A DNA stretch of 64,000 nt from an uncultured Oscillospiraceae bacterium (GTDB lineage Bacteria > Bacillota > Clostridia > Oscillospirales > Oscillospiraceae): the NCBI GenBank assembly GCA_934573735.1, contig CAKTMC010000007.1, forward strand, positions 1 to 64,000. The letters run 5' to 3'. A program made the translations under genes and the position numbers. Position 1 is the stretch's first letter. Each line of letters opens with the position of its first letter. Positions 25,335 to 34,009 of the stretch are shown here, in pieces. A model generated the notes under the pieces. The model was not told the origin of the DNA. It made no database searches and saw nothing but the letters and a program-made list of their open reading frames with translations.

Positions 25335-27662
25335 TTATTCCTTGCTTTCTGCTTTTGGCGTCTTGACTGTTTTTGTTGTGGTCTTTTTGCTTGTGCTTTT
25401 CTTGGCCGCGGTCTTGGTCGCGGTCTTTTTCGCCGTGGTTTTCTTGGCCGTGGTCTTTTTTGCGCTCGTTTTCTTGGCCGCGGTCTTTTTCTCGGCGGGC
25501 TTATCCTCCGCGTCTGCGGCGGCTTCCCCCTCGCTCTCGGGCTTTGTCACGGTCTTTTTCTTATAGCCGCGCTCGTCCTCGGGTACAAAGCTCGGGCAGC
25601 TCTCGTTTATGCAGAAGGGCTTGAGCGCGCCGCGTCCGCTGCGCTTGAACATCGTCTTGCCGCAGGAGGGGCAAAAGTCCTTGGTGGGCACGTCCCATGT
25701 GATAAAGCCGCAGTCGGTCCCCCGCTCGCAGGCATAGAACACATAGCCCTTTTTCGAGGTGCGCTTTAGTATCTTGCCGCCGCATCTCGGGCACTTGCCG
25801 GGCATCTCGATGACGATGGGCTTTGTAAATGTGCAGTCCGGGAAGCCGGGGCAGGCGAGGAAGTAGCCGAATTTGCCCTTCTTGACGACCATCTGCCTAC
25901 CGCATACGTCGCAGTATTCATCGCTGAGCACGTCCGGCACCTTTATCTTCACGCCGTCCATCGCCTTCTCCGCGTCCTCCATCTCCTTGCTGAAGCCGCC
26001 GTAGAACTCGGAGAGCACCTCGCGCCATGCGGTCTTGCCCTTTTCTATCTCGTCAAGCTCCTCCTCCATGTGATTTGTGAACTTGAGGTCAACGATATCG
26101 GCAAAGTGCTCCTTCATAAGCCCGGTGACGACCTCGCCGAGCGGAGTAGGACGCAGATACTTGCCCTCCTTGATGACATAGTCATGGGAGCTTATCGTGG
26201 ATATTGTCGGCGCGTAGGTCGAGGGGCGGCCTATGCCCTTCTCCTCCATGGCGCGGATGAGCGTAGCCTCGGTATATCTTGCGGGGGGCTGAGTAAACTG
26301 CTGGTCGGGAGACATTTTTTCGAGCTTGAGCCGCTCCCCCTCGCTCAGCGAGGGCAGAGGATTTGATATCTCGGCGCTCTCCTCGTCCTTTGCCTCCTCA
26401 TAGACGGCGGTATATCCGGCAAACTTCATCTCGGAATAATTGGCACGGAAGCTGCACCCGGCGGAAAGCACGTCCACCGAGACATTGTCATACACGGCGT
26501 TTGCCATCTGGCAGGCGGTGAAGCGACCCCAGATGAGCCTATAGAGCCTATACTGCTCCTGCGTGAGATCCTTGCGAAGAAGCTCGGGCGTAAGATTTAC
26601 GTCGGTGGGTCTTATCGCCTCGTGCGCGTCCTGTGCGCCGGCCTTGGTCTTGAAATAGCGGGGCTTGCCGGGGTAATATGCCTCGCCGTAGCGTCCTATA
26701 ATATAATCGCGCGCGGCTGCCAGAGCCTCCTCGGAGAGACGCAGAGAGTCGGTTCTCATATAGGTTATAAGACCGACGGTGCCGCGCCCGGTGACGTCCA
26801 CGCCCTCATATAGCTGCTGGGCAATGGACATGGTACGGCGCGGGGTCATACCGAGGCGGCGCGAGGCCTCCTGCTGGAGCGTAGAGGTGATAAAGGGGGG
26901 CGCGGGGCTGCGCTGCTTTTCGCCGCGCTTTACGGAGTCTACGACAAAGGGCTTATCGCTTGTAAGCGCGATTATCTCATTGACCTCGTCCTCACTGTGC
27001 AGCTCCTGCTTTTTGCCGTCTCTGCCGTAAAACCTTGCGGCAAAGCTGCCGCCCTCGCCGCGGCTGAGATGAGCGTCCAGAAGCCAGTATTCCTCGCTGA
27101 CAAAGCTCTTTATCTCCTCCTCGCGGTCTACGACCATGCGCGTTGCGACCGACTGCACACGGCCTGCGGAAAGACCGCGCTTGACCTTTTTCCACAGCAG
27201 CGGGCTCAGCTCATAGCCGACGATACGGTCAAGTATGCGCCTTGCCTGCTGCGCGTCCACCAGATCCTGATCGATATCACGCGGATGCTGTATGCTCTCG
27301 GTGACGACCTTCTTGGTTATCTCGTTAAAGGTGACGCGCCTTGCCTTCTCGTCCGGAAGGTCAAGAAGCTCCTTGAGATGCCAGGATATGGCCTCGCCCT
27401 CGCGGTCAGGGTCGGTTGCGAGATATACGGTGCCCGCCGCCTTCGAGTCCTTCTTGAGCTGGTCTATAAGCTCCTTCTTATCGCGGACGGGGATATACTT
27501 CGGCTCAAAGCCGTTTTCTATGTCAACGCCCATCTTGCTCTTCGGCAGATCGCGCAGATGTCCCATAGACGCAGTGACCTTATAGCCGCTGCCCAGATAT
27601 TTTTCAATGGTCTTTGCCTTCGCCGGTGACTCGACTATGACAAGATCCTTAGCCTTTGCCAT
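25335..27662 (-). CDS. topA: DNA topoisomerase I
   Basis: 775 residues. Relaxes negative supercoils by single-strand passage. Toprim motifs VIVESPAKAKTIEKYL and TDPDREGEAISWHL; catalytic tyrosine Y301 in GLITYMRTDS. Three C-terminal zinc ribbons at about 584-610, 624-651 and 664-689 bind single-stranded DNA. The last 60 residues are a Lys/Ala/Thr tail with repeated AKKT units, like bacterial histone-H1-type tails, likely adding DNA affinity. ATG follows GAGGAAG. It is 9 bp after dprA and co-transcribed with it. Confidence 0.97.
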   Translation of the reverse strand: MAKAKDLVIVESPAKAKTIEKYLGSGYKVTASMGHLRDLPKSKMGVDIENGFEPKYIPVRDKKELIDQLKKDSKAAGTVYLATDPDREGEAISWHLKELLDLPDEKARRVTFNEITKKVVTESIQHPRDIDQDLVDAQQARRILDRIVGYELSPLLWKKVKRGLSAGRVQSVATRMVVDREEEIKSFVSEEYWLLDAHLSRGEGGSFAARFYGRDGKKQELHSEDEVNEIIALTSDKPFVVDSVKRGEKQRSPAPPFITSTLQQEASRRLGMTPRRTMSIAQQLYEGVDVTGRGTVGLITYMRTDSLRLSEEALAAARDYIIGRYGEAYYPGKPRYFKTKAGAQDAHEAIRPTDVNLTPELLRKDLTQEQYRLYRLIWGRFTACQMANAVYDNVSVDVLSAGCSFRANYSEMKFAGYTAVYEEAKDEESAEISNPLPSLSEGERLKLEKMSPDQQFTQPPARYTEATLIRAMEEKGIGRPSTYAPTISTISSHDYVIKEGKYLRPTPLGEVVTGLMKEHFADIVDLKFTNHMEEELDEIEKGKTAWREVLSEFYGGFSKEMEDAEKAMDGVKIKVPDVLSDEYCDVCGRQMVVKKGKFGYFLACPGFPDCTFTKPIVIEMPGKCPRCGGKILKRTSKKGYVFYACERGTDCGFITWDVPTKDFCPSCGKTMFKRSGRGALKPFCINESCPSFVPEDERGYKKKTVTKPESEGEAAADAEDKPAEKKTAAKKTSAKKTTAKKTTAKKTATKTAAKKSTSKKTTTKTVKTPKAESKE

Positions 27663-27671
27663 TATGCTTCC

Positions 27672-28913
27672 TCACTTTTTCACTGTTTTTGCAGTATTGA
27701 GCGCTACGCGCCGTGTGGAGTCCCTCCTGATGACGCCGCGTATCTCAAGCATCGTAAGCCCCGCCAGCACTCTGTTGGCGCTCAGTCCGCTGCGCTCTAT
27801 AATATCGTCGGGATAACAGGGCTTGTCGCCCATAGCCTCGACTATGCGGCGCTGCTCGTCCGTTAGCTGCGCAAGAAGATTTTCATTTAAGTCAATATAA
27901 GCGCTCTCTTTTTTATTGTCAACAGCTTTTTTGATATCGCTGCCCGGTTTTTTCTTCTTTTTTTCGACTCCGACATACTTTTCCGGCTCCGCTTCGTCAG
28001 TAATCGGCTCGCCTTGCGCGTTTTTGAGTCTGCCGTAGCGCTCGGAAAAATCCTGAAGCACATCCCATGCGCTTGTCGCGGGTCTTGCCCCGGCGCTTAT
28101 CATGGCGTTTGCGCCCGCGCTCGTGGGCGAATCCAAATTACCGGGCACGGCGAACAGCTCCTTACCCTGCTCCTTCGCCGTCTCCGCAAAGAGCCGCGTG
28201 CCGCTGTGCTCCGGCGCCTCGACCACCACGACCGCAAGGGAGAGCGCCGCGGTAATTCTGTTTCTGTCACGGAAGAAGAACTTCTCCGTTTTTGTGCCGG
28301 GGGCGTATTCGCTGACGAGTGCGCCGTGCTCCGAAAGCTCCTCTCTGAGACTCGGCTCTAACTTATCATGGGAGGTACCCAAAACGCAGATATAGCGTCC
28401 TCCCGCCTCCATCGCGCCGCGCACCGCCGCCGTCTCTGCGCCGCTCGTATAGCCGTTTATGACGACGCCGCCGCAGCGCACCGTATCATAGCCGAGCTGC
28501 CGCGCCATCCTGAGCCCGTAGCTGCTTGCCCTGCGCGTACCGATAAGGGCGACGACCGCCTCATCGTCAACGCTCGGAAGCTCGCCCTTTACGAACAAGA
28601 CGGGAGGAGGCGCCGCGATGCAGCGAAGTCTGCTCGGGTACTCCGCGTCCTGTAGGGTGATGAGTCTTATCCCCTGCTTCTGACAGGCGATTATGATGAC
28701 ATTCACCATGTCTATCTCGCGCCTTTCAAGCCTTGCCGCGTCCTTCGGCGATATGCCCTTGACCGCTGCATAGTCCCCCTTCTGCGCGAAAAACGCCGTC
28801 TCGGGGTCTCCGTAATGCTCAAGCAGCGCCGCGCGTGATTTTGGGCTGACCGGGGCAACGGAAAGCCACATCCAGTATTTTATTGCAGACAATTCAGCCA
28901 CCGCCTTCCCCAT
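27672..28913 (-). CDS. dprA: DNA processing protein DprA
   Basis: 413 residues. In transformable bacteria it loads RecA on incoming single strands; it is also widely kept in non-transforming species. The Rossmann core is seen (VALIGTRRASSYGLRMA ... GGRYICVLGTSHDKLEP ... FFFRDRNRITAALS ... LFAVPGNLDSPTSAGANAMISAGA). The normally conserved SGxAxGID segment reads NGYTSGAET here, and FPxRNRIIAGLS is FFRDRNRITAALS, a divergent clade. A charged linker with KKKKK (about 323-345) leads to a winged-helix domain at about 350-413. ATG 28913 lacks a clear ribosome site; GTG or TTG codons shortly after it could serve. Confidence 0.88.
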   Translation of the reverse strand: MGKAVAELSAIKYWMWLSVAPVSPKSRAALLEHYGDPETAFFAQKGDYAAVKGISPKDAARLERREIDMVNVIIIACQKQGIRLITLQDAEYPSRLRCIAAPPPVLFVKGELPSVDDEAVVALIGTRRASSYGLRMARQLGYDTVRCGGVVINGYTSGAETAAVRGAMEAGGRYICVLGTSHDKLEPSLREELSEHGALVSEYAPGTKTEKFFFRDRNRITAALSLAVVVVEAPEHSGTRLFAETAKEQGKELFAVPGNLDSPTSAGANAMISAGARPATSAWDVLQDFSERYGRLKNAQGEPITDEAEPEKYVGVEKKKKKPGSDIKKAVDNKKESAYIDLNENLLAQLTDEQRRIVEAMGDKPCYPDDIIERSGLSANRVLAGLTMLEIRGVIRRDSTRRVALNTAKTVKK

Positions 28914-28958
28914 AATATACGAGCCGAACGGATATAAATTATTCCGCGCTTGCTGAAA

Positions 28959-29720
28959 TCAAAGAATAGCCCGGCTCATTTCCCACATGATGACGGAGGC
29001 CGCGACGCCGGCATTGAGCGATTCGCTGTCCGGGCGCATGGGAATAATGAGCTGACGGGCGCAGAGGGACAAAAGCTCCGCGCTCAGTCCGCTCCCCTCG
29101 CTGCCGACGGCGACCGCCGCGTTTTCAAGCGAAATATGCCGAAAATCGCAGGCAGACTCGCTCAGCGCTGCGCCGTACAGCAAAAGCTCCTGCTCACGCA
29201 GCGTCTCGCCGAGCGCCTCGAGCGGCAGCTCTATGACGCGCTGACGGAATATCGCCCCCATCGTGGCGCGCACGGTCTTGGGATTATATAAATCGGCGCA
29301 GGCTCCGGTGAGAATAACCGCGCCTATGCCGAAGGCGTTTGCCGTGCGGATGACCGTGCCGACGTTGCCGGGGTCCTGCACGCCCTCAAGGACAATAGCG
29401 TTTTTGATTTTCTCCCCGGAGTGCTCGCGCATACGCACGGCAAAGAGTGGTCCGGGGCTGTTTTTCATCGGGGATGCGTAGTCAAAAAGCTCCGCCGGGG
29501 CAAGGTACTGCCTTACGCCATCAAGCTCGGAAATCGTCTCGGCGCGCTCCTTCCAGAGTACCGACACTATCTCCGCCCCGAAGCTTATCGCCTCGCGCAA
29601 AGTCTTTATCCCGTCGCACAGGTACTCCCCGCACTCGCGGCGATAGGCGCCGTCCGAGGCAAGCGCCCTGACATGGGCGATATATTTATTTTTTCTTGAG
29701 CTTATATATTCTATTTCCAT
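28959..29720 (-). CDS. TrmH/SpoU family RNA 2'-O-methyltransferase
   Basis: 253 residues. SAM-dependent methylation of a ribose in rRNA or tRNA. The N-terminal 90 residues form the substrate-binding L30e-like part; the SPOUT knot follows with LEGVQDPGNVGTVIRTANAFG, VGSEGSGLSAEL and the C-terminal IPMRPDSESLNAGVAASVIMWEM. It is between tatD and dprA. The target nucleotide cannot be read from the sequence. Confidence 0.93.
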   Translation of the reverse strand: MEIEYISSRKNKYIAHVRALASDGAYRRECGEYLCDGIKTLREAISFGAEIVSVLWKERAETISELDGVRQYLAPAELFDYASPMKNSPGPLFAVRMREHSGEKIKNAIVLEGVQDPGNVGTVIRTANAFGIGAVILTGACADLYNPKTVRATMGAIFRQRVIELPLEALGETLREQELLLYGAALSESACDFRHISLENAAVAVGSEGSGLSAELLSLCARQLIIPMRPDSESLNAGVAASVIMWEMSRAIL

Positions 29721-29740
29721 ATTTTATTAAATAATTATTA

Positions 29741-30499
29741 TTAAATATCAAATAATTTTCTGCCGTTTTCAAGCGTGATGCGCGCCGCGTCCTCGGTACT
29801 TATGCCTTTGAGCTCGGCAAGCTTTTCCGCGATATAACATAGATTTTTTGAGTTATTTCTCTTGCCGCGCTTGGGCACGGGCGTAAGATAGGGGCTGTCC
29901 GTCTCGATGAGTATGCGCTCAAGCGGGCAAAGCTCAAGCACCTCGATATTTTTCCGCGCGTTCTTGAAGGTAATAGGCCCGTCAAAGCCGATGTACCAGC
30001 CGCGCTTTATAAGATCCTTCGCCATCTCCGCGCTGCCGGAATAGCAGTGGAACACGCCGCGAAGCCCCGAATAGCGCCCTATGACCTCAAGAGTATCTGC
30101 GTGCGCCTCGCGGTCGTGGATAATGACCGGGAGCTTTAAGTCGAGCGCAAGCTCAAGCTGCCTTGCAAAGAGCGCCTTCTGCTCCTCGCGGTGCTCCGGG
30201 TCCCAATAATAATCAAGCCCGATCTCGCCTATCGCCACGCATTTTTCGTGCCCGGCAAGGCTTTTGATAAGCTCAAAATCGCCCTCCGCCATGCCCGAAA
30301 GCTCCTCCGGGTGAATTCCGACGGCGGCATAGACAAACGGGAAATTCTCCGCAAGCTCTATCGCCATGCGGCTGCTTTTTGCGTCACAGCCGGGATTGAT
30401 AATAAGCTCCACGCCGTTTTCGTAAAGCTCCGGCAGAAGGCTCATCCTGTCGCCGTCAAAGGCGTCTGCGTCATAGTGCGCGTGAGTGTCAAAATACAC
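29741..30499 (-). CDS. tatD: TatD-family metal-dependent deoxyribonuclease
   Basis: 252 residues. TIM-barrel hydrolase with metal ligands in the N-terminal THAHYD, the central GEIGLDYY, HDREAH and the C-terminal ETDSPYLTPVP motif. TatD proteins are 3'-5' nucleases acting in DNA repair. The start is GTG 30499, preceded by GGAGGT. First gene of the minus-strand block that runs on to dprA-topA; an AT-rich palindrome lies just upstream. Confidence 0.95.
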   Translation of the reverse strand: MYFDTHAHYDADAFDGDRMSLLPELYENGVELIINPGCDAKSSRMAIELAENFPFVYAAVGIHPEELSGMAEGDFELIKSLAGHEKCVAIGEIGLDYYWDPEHREEQKALFARQLELALDLKLPVIIHDREAHADTLEVIGRYSGLRGVFHCYSGSAEMAKDLIKRGWYIGFDGPITFKNARKNIEVLELCPLERILIETDSPYLTPVPKRGKRNNSKNLCYIAEKLAELKGISTEDAARITLENGRKLFDI

Positions 30500-30534
30500 G
30501 GCTCAACCTCCTGCTGAGATGAAATGAAATAGCA

Positions 30535-30564
30535 AAAATATAATAAGCCTACTTATTATATTTT
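30535..30564. promoter_or_regulatory. Perfect 13-bp AT-rich palindrome upstream of tatD
   Basis: Arms AAAATATAATAAG and CTTATTATATTTT around CCTA. It contains TATAAT-like boxes on both strands and lies 36 bp before the tatD start. It may be a promoter with an operator or an unstable hairpin; the cognate factor is unknown. Confidence 0.6.
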
Positions 30565-30591
30565 AAGAGTGGATATAATTATACAAAAAAG

Positions 30592-30627
30592 CTCCCCGGA
30601 TTGCAAGGCTAATCGCAATCCGGGGAG
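30592..30627 (-). terminator. Terminator of hsp20
   Basis: CTCCCCGGATTGC-10-GCAATCCGGGGAG: perfect 13-bp arms, followed on the minus strand by CTTTTTTG. Confidence 0.88.
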
Positions 30628-30670
30628 AAAAATTTTGTTTTGCTGCATTTTGCCGCTTTTTCGGTGTGTT

Positions 30671-31147
30671 TTATTTGATTTCGAGTCTGCGGCTTGCGGG
30701 GATAAGAGCCGCCTTCTTCGGCATGATGAGCTTGAGAACGCCGTCGTTATACTCGGCCTCGATCTTATCGACCTCGACCGCGGACACGTCAAAGCTGCGG
30801 CTGTAGGAGCCGTAATAGCGCTCGCGCTTTACATAGCTTCTCTTGCTCTTGTCGGACTTCTCGGTCTTGTCGCCCTCGCTCTTCTCAGCGTCCTTACTGT
30901 CGTAGCTGTGCTCGGCATTGATGGTGAGAATGTCGTTCTCGACGTCAAGCTTGATGTCCTCCTTCTTGAAGCCGGGGAGCTCCGCCTCAAGCTCGTAGCT
31001 GTCGCCAGTGTCAATAACGTCGGTACGGAAGCTGCCCATCACGGAGCTGCCGCCGAATACGCTGCGCTCAAACTCCTCAAGCTCACGGAAGGGGTCATAA
31101 TTTGCAACACGGTTGGATCTGCGCTCAAAAGGAATAAGTTCAAACAT
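30671..31147 (-). CDS. Hsp20/alpha-crystallin small heat-shock protein
   Basis: 158 residues. ATP-independent holdase that binds unfolding proteins. N-terminal MFELIPFERRSNRV, then FRTDVIDTGDSYELEAELPGFKKEDIKLDVENDILTI opens the crystallin domain; GVLKLIMPKK and the C-terminal IPASRRLEIK (I-x-I-like anchor) close it. A highly charged stretch of Asp/Lys/Ser/Glu (about 87-110) extends the loop between two strands. ATG 31147 follows GGAGGT. A perfect CIRCE lies 134 bp upstream, indicating repression by HrcA. Confidence 0.95.
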   Translation of the reverse strand: MFELIPFERRSNRVANYDPFRELEEFERSVFGGSSVMGSFRTDVIDTGDSYELEAELPGFKKEDIKLDVENDILTINAEHSYDSKDAEKSEGDKTEKSDKSKRSYVKRERYYGSYSRSFDVSAVEVDKIEAEYNDGVLKLIMPKKAALIPASRRLEIK

Positions 31148-31280
31148 AATATATACCTCCAAAATTTATTAACTCATTTATGACTTTGATGAAGCAATCA
31201 TTTCTTTCGTTTCATCTTGTATATAAGATACTGCGCAAATGTTAATAAATATAGCATATATTATGAACGCATTGTGAACA

Positions 31281-31307
31281 TTAGCACTCGTTGACTTGGA
31301 GTGCTAA
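31281..31307 (-). promoter_or_regulatory. CIRCE operator (HrcA binding site)
   Basis: TTAGCACTC (31281-31289), nine bases, GAGTGCTAA (31299-31307): an exact CIRCE inverted repeat. It abuts the stop codon of znuB and precedes hsp20, the only gene downstream in a suitable direction. HrcA repression relieved by heat is the established role of this site in front of groES and dnaK operons. Confidence 0.96.
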
Positions 31308-32114
31308 TTATTTCTTCCCAAGCAGGGCGCATATGCCAAAGCATATAATATCGGCGATAACAATACTCGCCCCTGTCGGAGTTTCCCAGAAATACGAGGC
31401 GAGAACGCCGGCGATAAAGCACAGCACCGACATCAGCGCCGTTGAGACGACGACCGCACGAAAGCTCCTGCAAACGCGCATCGCCGAGAGCGCCGGGAAT
31501 ATTATCAGGCTCGATATCAAAAGCGCGCCCATCATGCGCATACCAAGTACGACAGTGACGGCGGTGAGCACGGCGATAAGCGTATTATATGCCTCGGTTT
31601 TTACGCCGGTGGCGCGGCTGAAGCTCTCGTCAAAGGTCACGGCGAACACTCGCGGATAGAGCAGCGTAAAGGCGAGGAGCACGGCGACGGACAAAATCAC
31701 GCTCAGCACCGCGTCGCTCCGGCTGAGAGAGAGGACGCTGCCGAACATATAGCTCGAAACCTCGGTGTTCATGCCGGTGGTGACGGATATGACGACAATG
31801 CCGACGGCAAGCGCACCGCTTGAGATCATGGCAATCGCGGCGTCGCCCTTGATTTTTGCGTTTTGGCTCAGGCGCAGCAGCAGCACCGCCGCCGCAACGA
31901 CCACAGGCACCGCGACCGCAAGCGGCGCAAGACCGAGGGCGGAGGCTACGGCAAGCGCGCCGAAGCCGACATGACTGAGCCCGTCGCCTATCATGGAATA
32001 GCGCTTGAGAACGAGCGAAACGCCTAAGAGCGCGGCGCAGAGGCTAACCAGTATGCCGACGATGAGCGCGCGCTGCATAAAGTGGTAGGACAGCATTTTC
32101 ATTATCTCGTTCAT
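31308..32114 (-). CDS. znuB: Metal (zinc/manganese-type) ABC transporter permease
   Basis: 268 residues, polytopic membrane protein of the ABC-3 family. MLSYHFMQRALIVGILVSLCAALLGVSLVLKRYSMIGDGLSHVGF is the family-typical start, with eight to nine predicted helices. The ATG overlaps the znuC stop (ATGA), so the three genes are translationally coupled in the order A-C-B. Zinc or manganese cannot be told apart from this subunit. Confidence 0.92.
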   Translation of the reverse strand: MNEIMKMLSYHFMQRALIVGILVSLCAALLGVSLVLKRYSMIGDGLSHVGFGALAVASALGLAPLAVAVPVVVAAAVLLLRLSQNAKIKGDAAIAMISSGALAVGIVVISVTTGMNTEVSSYMFGSVLSLSRSDAVLSVILSVAVLLAFTLLYPRVFAVTFDESFSRATGVKTEAYNTLIAVLTAVTVVLGMRMMGALLISSLIIFPALSAMRVCRSFRAVVVSTALMSVLCFIAGVLASYFWETPTGASIVIADIICFGICALLGKK

Positions 32115-32818
32115 ATCCTGTTACCTCCCAAAAAACGGCGCGCAAGATCGCTTTCCTTATATTCGGCTGCCGTGCCGAAGAAAAGCTGCCTGTGCCCAAG
32201 GTGCAGAATATGCGTGGCGTAGCGGACGGCCTCATGTATATCGTGCGAGACCATGATGACGGAGATGCCGTCACATAGATTTACAAGCTTAATCAAATTA
32301 TACATCTCGCCCGTCGCTATCGGGTCAAGCCCGGTGACAGGCTCGTCCAAAAGCAATAGCTTTCTTGTCGCGCAGAGCGCCCGCGCAAGCAGCACGCGCT
32401 GCTGCTGACCTCCGGAGAGCGCGTGATAGCTCGTGTCCGCAAGCTCCTCGATGCCCATGCGCTCCATGTTCATATGGGCGCGCTCCCGGTCGGATTTATT
32501 ATAAAAGAGTCTGCCGCCGAGTGAATTGAGGCAGCCGGACTGCACGACCTCGCGCACACTCGCCGGGAAGTCGCGCTGAACCTGCGTCTGCTGCGGGAGA
32601 TAGCCTATCTCCGTGGGGCGAAGCCCATCCCCGAATATAAGCTCGCCCGAGGCGGGAGCCTTGAGGCGCAGCAGTCCTTTTATAAGCGTGGATTTGCCGG
32701 AGCCGTTCTCGCCGACGACGCAGAGGTAGTTCCCCGCGCTCAGCGAAAAATTGACTCCCTCCAGCACGGTCTTTCCGTCGTAGGCGAAGCTCATGTTTTT
32801 GCAGGTGATTATTGCCAT
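32111..32818 (-). CDS. znuC: Metal (zinc/manganese-type) ABC transporter ATPase
   Basis: 235 residues. Walker A GENGSGKST, Q-loop YLPQQTQVQRDFPASVREVV, signature LSGGQQQRVLLARAL, Walker B LLLLDEPVTGLD, H-loop VSHDIH. FPASVREVV is typical of Znu/Mnt-type importers. Overlaps both neighbours by 1-4 bp. Confidence 0.93.
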   Translation of the reverse strand: MAIITCKNMSFAYDGKTVLEGVNFSLSAGNYLCVVGENGSGKSTLIKGLLRLKAPASGELIFGDGLRPTEIGYLPQQTQVQRDFPASVREVVQSGCLNSLGGRLFYNKSDRERAHMNMERMGIEELADTSYHALSGGQQQRVLLARALCATRKLLLLDEPVTGLDPIATGEMYNLIKLVNLCDGISVIMVSHDIHEAVRYATHILHLGHRQLFFGTAAEYKESDLARRFLGGNRI

Positions 32819-33771
32819 CAGCCGAGTGCCTCCTTCAGCGTTTCAAGGTTTGCGCGCATAAGCTCAAGATATGTCACGCCGCGGCGCAGCTCGTCGGCGG
32901 AGACGTTATGGCAGGAATTAAATAAGAGCTTTTTGCAGCCGGTGTCCTCGCAGACGACATCGGCCATCTTCTGGTTTGAAAACTCTATATACAGCACCGC
33001 CGGAGCCTGCTCCTCGCGGACGCGGTCGATCAAAAAGGCGACGGTCTTTGCCGAGGGCTCGGCATCGTCGGCGCAGCCGGGAAAGGCGGCGAAATAATCA
33101 AGTCCGTATTCTTCCACGAAGTATCGCACGGGGAAGCGGTCGGCAAATATAAGCGTGTCGCGCCGTCCGGCGGCGACAACGGCGCGAAACTGCGCGTCAA
33201 GCTCCGAAAGCTCGGCACAGTATGCGTCACAGCGCCGGGTATATGCATCGGCGTTCTCGGGGTCAGTCCGGCAAAGCTTTTCTGATATGGCGCGGCAGAT
33301 GAGCTGAGCGTTTACGGGAGAGGTCCAGACGTGCTCGTCATACTCCTCGTCCTCGTGTTCGTCGTGATGCTCGCGTATCTGCATCCCGGCCTTATGCTCC
33401 TCGGTCAGCGCGTCAACACAGTCGAGCATGACGAGCGTAGGCACGTCCCCGTCCATGCCGCCGAGTATCTCCTCGAGCCATGCCTCGGACTCGCCGCCGT
33501 TGCAGACAAGAAGCGAGCAGCTTTGTATGCGGATAATATCCTGCGGCGTAGGCTCAAAGCTATGCGACTCGGAGCCGGGCGGGACAAGCAGCGTCACCTC
33601 CGCGTCCTCTCCCGCGACCTGACGGGCAAAGTCGTATGCCGGGAACACCGTCGCAACTATGCTAAGTCCCTCCCCCTCGGTCTCCGGCGCAGGGCTTGCG
33701 CAGGCAGTGAGGGCGAGGGCGCTGACAAGGATCAAAAATATACAGATTATGGGTTTTAGCTTATTTTTCAT
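32818..33771 (-). CDS. znuA: Metal ABC transporter substrate-binding lipoprotein
   Basis: 317 residues. Signal peptide with lipobox (ALALTAC) gives a membrane-anchored extracellular receptor. Cluster A-I fold: FPAYDFARQVAGEDAEVTLLVPPGSESHSFEPTP at the start carries one His ligand (ESHSFEP). A His/Glu/Asp-rich loop HHDEHEDEEYDEHVWTSP (about 139-156) is typical of zinc rather than manganese binders. First gene of the operon, preceded by GCGGAGG. Zinc is favoured by the loop; a zinc repressor box was not recognised. Confidence 0.9.
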   Translation of the reverse strand: MKNKLKPIICIFLILVSALALTACASPAPETEGEGLSIVATVFPAYDFARQVAGEDAEVTLLVPPGSESHSFEPTPQDIIRIQSCSLLVCNGGESEAWLEEILGGMDGDVPTLVMLDCVDALTEEHKAGMQIREHHDEHEDEEYDEHVWTSPVNAQLICRAISEKLCRTDPENADAYTRRCDAYCAELSELDAQFRAVVAAGRRDTLIFADRFPVRYFVEEYGLDYFAAFPGCADDAEPSAKTVAFLIDRVREEQAPAVLYIEFSNQKMADVVCEDTGCKKLLFNSCHNVSADELRRGVTYLELMRANLETLKEALG

Positions 33772-33797
33772 GGCGGCCTCCGCACTTTCTTAGTATG

Positions 33798-33826
33798 ATT
33801 TTACTCCAGACGGAGCGCAAGGTCAA
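33798..33826 (-). promoter_or_regulatory. Promoter of the metal transporter operon
   Basis: Minus strand TTGACC (33826-33821), 17-bp spacer, TAAAAT (33803-33798), starting about 20 bp before the leader reaches the znuA ribosome site. Confidence 0.75.
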
Positions 33827-33940
33827 GTGTAAGGCTTTAGGCAAATTTCGTATAGAGTAACAAAAACTGCCGCTTCAAACAATGCATTGTGCTGATTATT
33901 GCAGTTTACACAAAATTCACTTCTTTTTATGATTTCTTTA

Positions 33941-33974
33941 TGCTATAATACACATGAAGAGGTTTTATACCTCT
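33941..33974 (+). promoter_or_regulatory. Extended -10 promoter and leader stem, hpf
   Basis: TGCTATAAT (33941-33949) is an extended -10 box with only a weak -35 (TTCTTT, 33921-33926). The transcript would begin just before a small stem AGAGGT-TTTAT-ACCTCT (33958-33974), then the AAAGGAG ribosome site (33994-34000). Confidence 0.6.
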
Positions 33975-34009
33975 CAGGTACCAGTGGATATCGAAAGGAG
34001 TTGGCACAT

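Noticed and set aside
33771..33900. Zur box upstream of znuA
   Set aside because: I found no palindrome of the known Zur type; only the promoter elements are clear.
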